From IMG/VR virus record IMGVR_UViG_3300001533_000886, positions 6,384 through 28,069 of that record: a stretch of 21,686 bases of DNA; one strand, given 5' to 3'. Under the pieces are notes generated by a model. The model made no database searches and had not been told where the DNA came from. It was given only the letters and a program-made list of their open reading frames with translations. The DNA is from a virus. A program made the position numbers and the translations under genes. Below, one piece after another: positions 15,601 to 21,686 of the stretch; the first letter of the stretch is position 1; each line of letters starts with the position of its first letter.

Positions 15601-16048
15601 AGCTTTAATTGCAGGATCATTAGCAGCAGAAGCTGGTATGGGTTATATGCAAGGATTACAGGAAGAGGCTATAGAGGAAAACGAAGATAGTACATCTTCA
15701 TATGCTAAAGGTGGTGCTTTTACTAACAAGATAATAGATACCCCAACAACTTTTAGTTTTGCCAAAGGCACAGGACTAATGGGAGAGGCTGGTGGTGAAG
15801 CTATAGTTCCTTTAGGTCGTACTAAAGATGGTTCTCTTGGTATTAAATCTACTGGTGGAGGAACAGAAGTGATTGTTAATGTTATTAATAATACAGATTC
15901 GGCGGAAGTTACCAGAACAGAAAGAACTACAAGTATTGGTAAAGAGATTGATATTATTATAGGTTCCAAAGTTAGGGATGTGTTATCTTCTGGGAAAGCT
16001 GATGGTGTAATGAAGTCAAGATATGGTGTTACTAGAAGGGGGTATTAA
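12689..16048 (+). CDS. Tail tape measure protein
   Basis: Sets tail length and is ejected ahead of the DNA; 1119 residues predict a tail of the order of 165 nm if the usual 1.5 Å per residue holds. The N-terminal part is helical and Lys-rich. A TP901-type core spans roughly residues 90-340 (TELAAKTARAGLSTTKEALS, TFPEMASAIQKV, SFTGVTGDAEMAATQMRSAL, FRRIEGVTF). Hydrophobic segments occupy about residues 411-484 (AVAFGLLLTVAAKL, GALLLLVPKL, GALAAAAAVGGIITFVI) and about 937-985, and may form the membrane channel. Charged coiled coil fills the middle. The C-terminus has GTGLMGEAGGEAIVPLG (about 1028-1044), a standard tape-measure end motif. It begins MDF behind AAGAGGTAA, the same start context as the chaperone gene. 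By far the longest complete gene in the window. Confidence 0.95.
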   Translation: MDFAPLVIKIYSKDAVKALSDLGVTAEKVEKAIDKMSNGATQGAKKAKTEFEKFSDSVNKVSTKLNTFSKNMNRYVTLPLIAAGAASVKMSTDLNKGMASVGTLIPQQTAKLMEYKESIKDLAIETGKSFKDLTRGLYETISAFPGTESAIEVTELAAKTARAGLSTTKEALSLLSATTKAYGDTSLEAQQKVADLAFIAIKLGQTTFPEMASAIQKVTERSAALGVTQEELFSVFGSFTGVTGDAEMAATQMRSALIAISKPTQELKKVLESLGFVGTNAAKNLIAKDGLQGAFKKIIDTSNQMGFSLQDVFRRIEGVTFAGQLTGKLAKKFQELEEAVKDSSFAMIEAYRQQTEGANETGFAMEQAFRAGQVALTELGDVIAPMVLDVSQKIVELSQAFSNLDSGTKEFIVGLGGTAVAFGLLLTVAAKLTKLFGALLLLVPKLELAFLELATNPAIAGLLGPLGALAAAAAVGGIITFVIKNEIEKQSVGNITSGMDNEQGEIYTERLGEEVIINFFRDFDKAYKDSTLKITGGEAVGGMMSPTIIEESDLTLTQASSILDELTQKYDLTLSVTRDILLANDNLTNKQKEQIKNAADLRVGYKDLVGDAQAAANKLLEQEEDRKKGIESAIELQRTAMKDFEQRTEDMQAKGQITEKEKLRMQLEYYNKLRDGLISIASDMDLTDEQDAWLLALNRFVNTTKDELGKFGGVNKKVTDEVTYAWEQAVEVYEASMGRLPDAVNLGLITPLDAVQKEIKATQDLMMTGLQLKAPTEDLDAYKKKLEELNRTFVETQKASHSVELREFYRNRELGLSQFEIELLPKTEIFDLRIEQIKAELDALYKSYADIKPIGSFVSAEDLEKLGQTTEQIKKLKDELKQIKVEDVWESIQLEALQTTLQTLSSSIGVYGKEVGKAARASEGATARMEEMSVAAHSLVSSLLEMIPALMMSAGLQLLTTLDPASVALGVALIAGSLAAEAGMGYMQGLQEEAIEENEDSTSSYAKGGAFTNKIIDTPTTFSFAKGTGLMGEAGGEAIVPLGRTKDGSLGIKSTGGGTEVIVNVINNTDSAEVTRTERTTSIGKEIDIIIGSKVRDVLSSGKADGVMKSRYGVTRRGY

Positions 16049-16051
16049 GAT

Positions 16052-16426
16052 ATGGCAGATGTCGATTGGCCTACAAGTTTACCACAGAGTTTTCAGCAAG
16101 ATTCTTTTATGGAACGGCAACAAAGTGGTGTTATTTCTACAGAGATGGATACTGGTGCTAAAAAAACTAGAAGGCGGTTTACTGCGGTTACTACTTATTG
16201 GCAAGGTAATATGATTTTTACAGAATCGCAGGTAATAATTTTTAAAAATTTTTTCAAATTCTCTATAGGTTATGGTTCTTTAAGATTTAATTTCCCGAAT
16301 CAGTATGACTTAGGTAGTACGGTAGAGGCTAGATTTAGAATAGCAGATACACCTTATAGTTTATCACCAGATAGAGATACTTTAGATTTTTTAATATCTT
16401 TTGAATTAGAGGTTTTTGAACTATGA
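16052..16426 (+). CDS. Tail-tip minor protein (gpM-like)
   Basis: A 124-residue protein directly after the tape measure, where lambda-like phages encode gpM, a distal tail-tip ring component. It opens ADVDWPTSLPQSFQQDSF, with the 'WP.sLPq' start typical of this family, followed by VISTEMDTGAKKTRRRFTAV, matching the usual 'tqMd.GpakvRRR' element. The second half has TESQVIIFKNFFKF and a beta-rich FNFPNQY...RFRIADTPYSLSP, ending in a strand (FLISFELEVFEL). Its stop overlaps the next ATG (ATGA), indicating translational coupling. Family resemblance is from memory of motif layout; the position supports it. Confidence 0.78.
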   Translation: MADVDWPTSLPQSFQQDSFMERQQSGVISTEMDTGAKKTRRRFTAVTTYWQGNMIFTESQVIIFKNFFKFSIGYGSLRFNFPNQYDLGSTVEARFRIADTPYSLSPDRDTLDFLISFELEVFEL

Positions 16427-16902
16427 GAACATTAACAAATTCGGCTATTACGGCAGGTAATAAACCAGAAACCGATGAAGTATTTCTTTATATTTTGGAA
16501 ATTAATCACCCCGTCTTAGTCACACCTATAAGAGTGGTAAATAATAATGAAAATATAATATCTAACGGGGATACTTACTTAGCTACAGCATTTAAATTTA
16601 CACCGCCTTCACAAGAGGGTGGTGAACTAACACCAGCTAAACTAACTATCGATAATATAGATCGCACCATAATGCTGGCTGTTAGGTCTATATCAGACTC
16701 TCTACAGGTCAATGCATCTGTGATTTTAGCCTCTGATCCAGACACTATTGAAATTGGCCCATTATCTATGGAGTTGATAAAAGTGTCATATAATGTGAGT
16801 ACTATAACTGGGGAAATTACGTATTTACAAGAATTACAAAACTATATTAGTTCTACAGTTGTTAGAAACTATAATTTTCCGGGATTGTTAGAGTGGAAAT
16901 AA
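16423..16902 (+). CDS. Tail-tip minor protein (DUF1833, gpL-like)
   Basis: A 159-residue DUF1833-type protein in the gpL slot of the tail tip. After a short helical start it shows FLYILEINHPVLVTPIRVVNN, then a beta hairpin with NGDTYLATAFKFTPPSQEGGEL, and PAKLTIDNIDRTIMLAVRSI, which match the DUF1833 pattern of 'EI.hp.l..PirvvnD', 'Y..fpf....' and 'a.l.iDNvdr.i..avR'. It lacks the C-terminal Cys cluster that holds an iron-sulphur centre in lambda gpL; I see no Cys in the product. It starts within the stop of the gpM-like gene (ATGA) and its end overlaps the GTG start of the NlpC/P60 gene by 10 bases, so the tip genes form one coupled set. Confidence 0.82.
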   Translation: MRTLTNSAITAGNKPETDEVFLYILEINHPVLVTPIRVVNNNENIISNGDTYLATAFKFTPPSQEGGELTPAKLTIDNIDRTIMLAVRSISDSLQVNASVILASDPDTIEIGPLSMELIKVSYNVSTITGEITYLQELQNYISSTVVRNYNFPGLLEWK

Positions 16903-17279
16903 ATAAGTATATTGGGATTCCTTATAAATTACACGGTAGTGATTTCTCAGGGTGTGATTGTTATGGGTTAGTGTGCCTTTTTTATAGAGAGGAATTTGGG
17001 ATTGAGTTACCTTCATTTACTAATTACATGGATAGTATTCAATCTTGTTCTAGTGCATTAGAACGAGATAAAGTATTGTTTCCTAATGAGTTGGTTGAGA
17101 AACCAGAGGTAGGTGATATAGGAACATTCCGGTATTTTGGGTACACTAACCATGTAGGTGTTTATGTAGGTCGGAATAAGGTATTACACGTTATGAGAAA
17201 TATAGCTACAGTAGCTCAGGATTTAAATAATCCCATTTTTAAAGGGAGATTAGAAGGTTGGTACAGATATGCAAAATAA
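16893..17279 (+). CDS. NlpC/P60 tail-tip peptidase (gpK-like)
   Basis: Cysteine peptidase expected to cut peptidoglycan peptides during entry or to mature the tail tip. The 128-residue product carries the NlpC/P60 catalytic series: Cys23 in CDCYGLV, His87 in NHVGVYVG and His99 in VLHV. Its length matches a single NlpC/P60 domain; the JAB-type N-terminal peptidase domain of lambda gpK is absent. GTG 16893 is the likely start, lying within the end of the DUF1833 gene and giving IPYKLHGSDFSGCDCYG close to the N-terminus, as expected. The 3' end overlaps the start of the next gene by 11 bases. The catalytic residues look complete, so it should be active. Confidence 0.9.
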   Translation: MEINKYIGIPYKLHGSDFSGCDCYGLVCLFYREEFGIELPSFTNYMDSIQSCSSALERDKVLFPNELVEKPEVGDIGTFRYFGYTNHVGVYVGRNKVLHVMRNIATVAQDLNNPIFKGRLEGWYRYAK

Positions 17280-20200
17280 AATTAAAGTTACCGTATTACA
17301 TAACCCTTTTAAAACTGAAAAAAAGATTTATGAATCTGAGAAAATAAGTTTTGAAGAGCTTTATGAGAAATATATACCTAATAAATATCCTAAAAGTCAT
17401 GTAATTATTATAGATCGTGATACTATCGTTAAAGACTGGAGTCAATTACCAAAACATAGTGATGTTTATATAAAAATTTTACCTACTAGTAGTGGTGGGG
17501 GGTCTAGTGAAGAAGAGTTACAGGGATCACAGCAAGATGGTGGTGGCGCTTTTGGTATAGGTTTGGCACTTGTGGCTGTAGGAATTATTTTATCAGCCAC
17601 TGGAATTGGTGCCGTTATCGGCGTCCCTCTCATTAAAGTAGGTGTAACAGTTGGTTTAGCTGGTGCTGCTGTTGGGATATATGCTACGTTGCAACTTGAG
17701 GGAATAGCATTGGCAGAACGTCAGAAGGAAGCAATGACAGTGAACCAGTTGCCATCTATTAGGGGTGGTAAAAATCAATCAGGTGCTAATAAAAGAGTAC
17801 CTATATTGTTAGGTGAGCATTTAGTTGTTCCTTTTTATGCCGCCCCTCCATATATATCAGTGACAAACAATGAGCAATATTTACATCAAAAATTTTTAAA
17901 TGGTTATAGTAATGTATATGTTGATGAAAGTACTATAAAAATAGGTGATACTAAGTTAGATAATTATTCTAATGAATACGAATTAACCACAGATGAATTA
18001 TATCCAGAGCGGGTTTTAGATAATGTTGTTGGTATATCACTTGTGGAGAATGGTGATAATGCTGTACGAACAACTACTACTAATGTTAAAAAAATAGTAG
18101 TTTATATTAGTTTCCCACAAGGTATACAACGTTGGAATGATAATTATGATATTAGATCTAAAGCAATTAAATTTACTATACAATACCGTGAAGCTGGGAA
18201 TGAGGCAGATTCTTGGAAAAGTATTGGTTCTATTAAAAATTCATATAAAACAAATACAACGAAAATATTTGTGTTTGAAAAAGAATTAGATAATATTTTG
18301 CCAACCGACCCAGATTATAACTTATTACGACAGTATGATGTGAAAGTAATTAAGCAATTCAATAAAGATAGTGAAAGAAAACGAGCCACTATGGTTTTTG
18401 CAAACATTCAGTCTTATACAGCCTCTTTTGATAATTTAGGTAGTGTTGATAGAAACCCAATTATAAGTTCTGTCAGAAATAATTTGTCAATATTAAATTT
18501 AAAAATAAAAGCTGAGAAGGATATAAACAATGCTATAGATCAGTTAAACTATGTTGCTAAAGCACATATAAGAAATTATAATGGGGTGGATTGGAATACA
18601 GTAGAATTCACAAATAACCCAGCGGCCTGTTTTCTCCATGTTTTAACCGATAGTAATGTTAATAGAAAGCCTGTTGATGATATCAATATAGATTTTGATG
18701 CTTTAGAAGAGTGGTATGATTATTGCGAAACTAAAGAATTTACATTTAATACATACTTAAATAAAGAGTATACGGTTTCAGAATTACTCAATGTAATTAC
18801 AGCCTCTGGACACGCATCATGGCTATTTATTGATAATGTGTATAGAGTTATTATTGATGATGTAAAACCAAATATTGTTCAGTATTTCACACCAAGAAAT
18901 ACTTTTAATTTTAGGGGTAGTAGAGGTTTTGGTAAATTAACTACCGGAATAAAAGCTCAATTTATAAATGCAAATTCTGGTTATTCCGAAGAAGAGCGTG
19001 TAGTTTATTACAATAATGTAGAAGATGACTCAGAGATAGAAGAAGCAAAATTCTTTGGCATAACTGATCCAGATCATGTTTATAAATTAGCACAAAGAAT
19101 GTTAAGAGTCCAAAGATTTAGACGTGAAATATTCTCTTTTTCGGCAGATATAGAAGCTTTAGTTTGTACTGGCGGTGATAGAGTAAAATTACAGCACGAC
19201 GTACCAATGTTTGGGTTAACCTCTGGTAGAATAATAAGTATATTAGATTATACTGGCAACGACGATGCTATCATATCAGATGAGTTAGTTACTTTTGAAC
19301 CATCAAAAACTTACCAGGTTAGAATTCGTTTAACTGGTGGTTCATCCATAATAAAGGATGTAGTTAATCCAGCTACAGTTGAAAATATAACTACAGATGA
19401 ATTAGAATTTGTGACACCCGAAGTTAGTGGCACTTTATCTGAACAAGAATTATTCATGTTTGGGGAATCTGGTTCCGAAACAGTTGATTTGTTAGTAATT
19501 GCAATAGAACCCGATGAAGATTTTATAGTAAATCTTATCTGTACAGAATATTCTCCTGAGATTTTTGATCCTGTAGTTCCCGATGCCTATGATCCAAAAA
19601 TAAGTATGCCTGGGAATGATGTAGGTGATTTCAGAATAACAAATGTTTATAACCCAGACACTGCCATACAAGAAGCTTTAGGTTTATCAACAGATTTAAC
19701 AGCAACTGCTCAAAGTTTAGAAGTTCGTAGACCAGATAGTTATACAATTACACAATATCAAGGTTTATTTTCAACTTTTGGTGTTGATCCAGAGGATTTA
19801 AATAATAGTTTTTTCTATGCACCTGTAGAAAAAGATTATAAGGTATATAAGAAAGATTATAAACGTTTGAGTTATGGTGACCTTTATTTGGATAAAACCA
19901 TTCATGGCATGTGTGCTGTCAATAATACAGATATAATTATATCTTCTTATGATGATGGTGAAAAGTTAGTTTATTTTGATGGAACTACAGCAACAGAAAT
20001 TACAACAATTAGAGCCTTACACCCTAGGGTTTTGAATGATACAGAACTACTTTATATAAATGTAGACGATAATCACACATTATATAAAAAAAGTATTGAT
20101 TCTTTAGATGATGGGGTGCAAGTATTTAATAAAATGATACACTCTTTCTGTGTTGTGTCAGATAACAGTATAGTTTATTCTTCCCCAGAATTAAGTAGTA

Positions 20201-21686
20201 TACTCTATTATAAAGATTTAGATGTTGCAGGAGATGGTATTGCTGTAACTTCTTCTAAGGGAGTTGATCCGGTCTATGATCCAGACAGAGAATATTTATA
20301 TTATTTATATACTACTGAACAGATTATTTATAGAACAGATTTAACTACCTCAGACGATGGTGATCGTACTTTTATTTATGCAATAAGTTTAGCTTTGAAC
20401 CCTTTAGGTGATCTGTTTTTTACAAATAATATAACTGGTAAAATACAACTGGCTTTGATAAATGCTATCGAAAGGAAACCAACTTTAACTTTACCCGCAC
20501 CTCCGGCAGATTTAGTATTTAGAGGTAATTTAACTAATGGTTCTATAATTGTTGGCGTGGAAGATGAGACTGTTTTGCAGTTAGCATCCGTTGGGGATAA
20601 GGTGTCCTCAGAATATTTATTAGAAGGTACAGAAATTGTATTTATTGATATTCAGAATTCGGTATTTCAAGTATCTAATCCAGCTATTACTACAATGCCT
20701 TCAACAACTTGTTTCCTCAATGCTACCGCAGACTATATAGGTGAATCGTCATTACTTCCAGGTTCTATTACAGAAACTAAAATAAGTGATGGGGCAATTA
20801 GTACACCAAAGTTACAAGCAAACGCTATCACTGCTGATAAAATGGAAGCAAATGTATTAAATACTTTGATTGCTAATATAAATGAACGATTGACCGTTGG
20901 TTCTCAAGGATATACTTCTTATAATTTAAAAATTTCTGGTGAAATAAATATAGGTGATACCAGAATATACGTTGATAAAGACGAAGTTACCATACAAGAG
21001 TGTGTTTCAATAGGCTTTCCCAATATAATTGAGAATTCTGTATGGGAAGATCGAAATTCATTAACTATGGATGAAGATGTTGTAGGTAATAAATATGAAA
21101 TTTTACACATGGGTGGTGCTGAGATAAGAAAGGGGTCTGTAGAGCCAAAGTCTTATGGCGATATCGCATGGGATAATACAGCAGTAGTAAATCCTGGGAC
21201 AAGTTATTTAACTGATAATAGATCACTACTTTCTGTGAAGGATGTACAAGAAGTTACTACAGGTGTTATAGATAGTGATGTTTCATTTGATAATGTTTTT
21301 TATGCAAATAATATTGATAAGTTTTTAGCAAATGGTAGTATTTTACCAGTAGAAGTTTCAGAAACAGTTTTTAATGCTGGTAATACATACGATGTTTCGA
21401 CAACACTTCTCCAAAATGGAAATGTTTTAATAGCTTACAGAGATGTCGGAAATTCTAGTTACGGAACTTTTGTAATTTATGATGAAGATGGAAATGAAAT
21501 TGTTGGAGAAACAGTTTTTAATGCCGGTACAACATACGATGTTTCTACAACACTTCTTCAAAATGGAAATGTTTTACTAGCTTACAGAGATGGCGGAAAT
21601 TCTGATTACGGAACTTTTGTAATTTACAGATTTTCCTTATATAAATATTCTGAAGTATTCACTGGAGAAAATATTATTCCAAGTAT
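17269..21686 (+). CDS. Tail tip/host-specificity protein, gpI+gpJ-like (3'-truncated)
   Basis: Runs off the window with at least 1472 residues. Residues 1-80 look like a beta-grasp fold (VIIIDRDTIVKDW, LPKHSDVYIKILP) followed by a Gly/Ser linker. A small-residue hydrophobic region covers about 91-150 (FGIGLALVAVGIILSATG, VGVTVGLAGAAVGIYA). Both resemble lambda gpI fused in front of gpJ. The gpJ-like core follows: VVYISFPQGIQRW at about 277, YTVSELLNVITASGHASWLF and FTPRNTFNFRG at about 508-555, and GDRVKLQHDVPMFGLTSGRI at about 637-656. About 870-1064 holds propeller-like repeats (VNNTDIIISSYDDG, SDNSIVYSSPE, LNPLGDLFFTNN). A collar-like TETKISDGAISTPKLQANAI is at about 1169-1188. The last part contains two 49-residue repeats. 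GAAGG lies 11 bases before ATG. Receptor binding is expected at the C-terminal side. Confidence 0.88.
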   Translation, partial: MQNKIKVTVLHNPFKTEKKIYESEKISFEELYEKYIPNKYPKSHVIIIDRDTIVKDWSQLPKHSDVYIKILPTSSGGGSSEEELQGSQQDGGGAFGIGLALVAVGIILSATGIGAVIGVPLIKVGVTVGLAGAAVGIYATLQLEGIALAERQKEAMTVNQLPSIRGGKNQSGANKRVPILLGEHLVVPFYAAPPYISVTNNEQYLHQKFLNGYSNVYVDESTIKIGDTKLDNYSNEYELTTDELYPERVLDNVVGISLVENGDNAVRTTTTNVKKIVVYISFPQGIQRWNDNYDIRSKAIKFTIQYREAGNEADSWKSIGSIKNSYKTNTTKIFVFEKELDNILPTDPDYNLLRQYDVKVIKQFNKDSERKRATMVFANIQSYTASFDNLGSVDRNPIISSVRNNLSILNLKIKAEKDINNAIDQLNYVAKAHIRNYNGVDWNTVEFTNNPAACFLHVLTDSNVNRKPVDDINIDFDALEEWYDYCETKEFTFNTYLNKEYTVSELLNVITASGHASWLFIDNVYRVIIDDVKPNIVQYFTPRNTFNFRGSRGFGKLTTGIKAQFINANSGYSEEERVVYYNNVEDDSEIEEAKFFGITDPDHVYKLAQRMLRVQRFRREIFSFSADIEALVCTGGDRVKLQHDVPMFGLTSGRIISILDYTGNDDAIISDELVTFEPSKTYQVRIRLTGGSSIIKDVVNPATVENITTDELEFVTPEVSGTLSEQELFMFGESGSETVDLLVIAIEPDEDFIVNLICTEYSPEIFDPVVPDAYDPKISMPGNDVGDFRITNVYNPDTAIQEALGLSTDLTATAQSLEVRRPDSYTITQYQGLFSTFGVDPEDLNNSFFYAPVEKDYKVYKKDYKRLSYGDLYLDKTIHGMCAVNNTDIIISSYDDGEKLVYFDGTTATEITTIRALHPRVLNDTELLYINVDDNHTLYKKSIDSLDDGVQVFNKMIHSFCVVSDNSIVYSSPELSSILYYKDLDVAGDGIAVTSSKGVDPVYDPDREYLYYLYTTEQIIYRTDLTTSDDGDRTFIYAISLALNPLGDLFFTNNITGKIQLALINAIERKPTLTLPAPPADLVFRGNLTNGSIIVGVEDETVLQLASVGDKVSSEYLLEGTEIVFIDIQNSVFQVSNPAITTMPSTTCFLNATADYIGESSLLPGSITETKISDGAISTPKLQANAITADKMEANVLNTLIANINERLTVGSQGYTSYNLKISGEINIGDTRIYVDKDEVTIQECVSIGFPNIIENSVWEDRNSLTMDEDVVGNKYEILHMGGAEIRKGSVEPKSYGDIAWDNTAVVNPGTSYLTDNRSLLSVKDVQEVTTGVIDSDVSFDNVFYANNIDKFLANGSILPVEVSETVFNAGNTYDVSTTLLQNGNVLIAYRDVGNSSYGTFVIYDEDGNEIVGETVFNAGTTYDVSTTLLQNGNVLLAYRDGGNSDYGTFVIYRFSLYKYSEVFTGENIIPS
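21361..21627 (+). repeat. Tandem 147-base coding repeat in the tail tip gene
   Basis: Two copies, 21361-21480 and 21508-21627, start 147 bases apart (49 codons) and agree at about 110 of 120 compared positions by eye. Each encodes TVFNAG-TYDVSTTLLQNGNV followed by an AYRD-GNS-YGTFVIY segment, joined by a DEDGNEIVGE linker in the first copy. The pattern of strands and NG turns suggests a beta-propeller or similar beta-rich receptor-contact module. After the second copy the sequence changes (RFSLYKYSEV). Confidence 0.9.

Noticed and set aside
16023-16214. Plus-strand open frame of 63 residues overlapping the tape measure end and gpM-like gene
   Set aside because: It is a shadow in another frame of two well-supported genes and has no family resemblance.
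1-21686. tRNA genes, CRISPR arrays, insertion sequences, attachment sites, integrase
   Set aside because: None seen by reading. The genes are contiguous, the largest gap is about 170 bases, and the only direct repeat of note is the coding repeat at 21361-21627.

Overview
The window is one continuous stretch of a tailed-phage (or prophage) morphogenesis module. Every gene I can support is on the plus strand, packed head to tail in the order DNA packaging, head, neck, tail, tail tip. The DNA is visibly AT-rich. The gene set points to a long-tailed siphovirus: terminase, DUF4055-type portal, MuF-like minor head protein, head-tail connectors, tail terminator, major tail protein, frameshifted tail chaperone pair, a 1119-residue tape measure and a lambda-like tip. 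The tip series (gpM-like, DUF1833/gpL-like, NlpC/P60 gpK-like, then a gpI+gpJ-like giant) suggests a Gram-negative host. Nothing in the window names the host. No integrase, replication, lysis, tRNA or CRISPR feature is visible.

Layout. 1-5759: 5'-truncated large terminase, portal, a 53-residue basic protein, MuF-like protein and a calcineurin-like metallophosphoesterase. 5760-8527: a capsid block, opened by an intergenic extended -10 promoter and containing scaffold, major capsid and cement-like genes. A terminator hairpin follows, then a small C2HC zinc-finger gene, then a strong intrinsic terminator. 8535-12312: a second extended -10 promoter, then connector, head-closure, gp10-like and tail-terminator genes, the major tail protein (split by a frameshift), a hairpin, and the tail assembly chaperone. 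12297-17279: a T TTT TTA slippery heptamer linking the chaperone frames, then tape measure and tail-tip genes. 17269 to the window end: a tail tip/host-specificity protein of at least 1472 residues, ending inside tandem 49-residue repeats.

The genes work together as follows. Portal, MuF-like protein and scaffold nucleate the procapsid, the terminase fills it, and the cement protein stabilises it. The connectors close the head and join it to a tail tube whose length is set by the tape measure with help from the chaperones. The tip complex contacts and penetrates the host surface.

Points most worth a second look: the split major tail protein (an apparent AT dinucleotide insertion in TATAT); the near-identical beta-rich repeats at the 3' edge; the gpI-gpJ-like fusion with an inserted propeller-like region; the metallophosphoesterase and zinc-finger genes inside the head cassette; and two recurring classes of translation start that separate high-copy structural genes from scaffold, chaperone and tape-measure genes.
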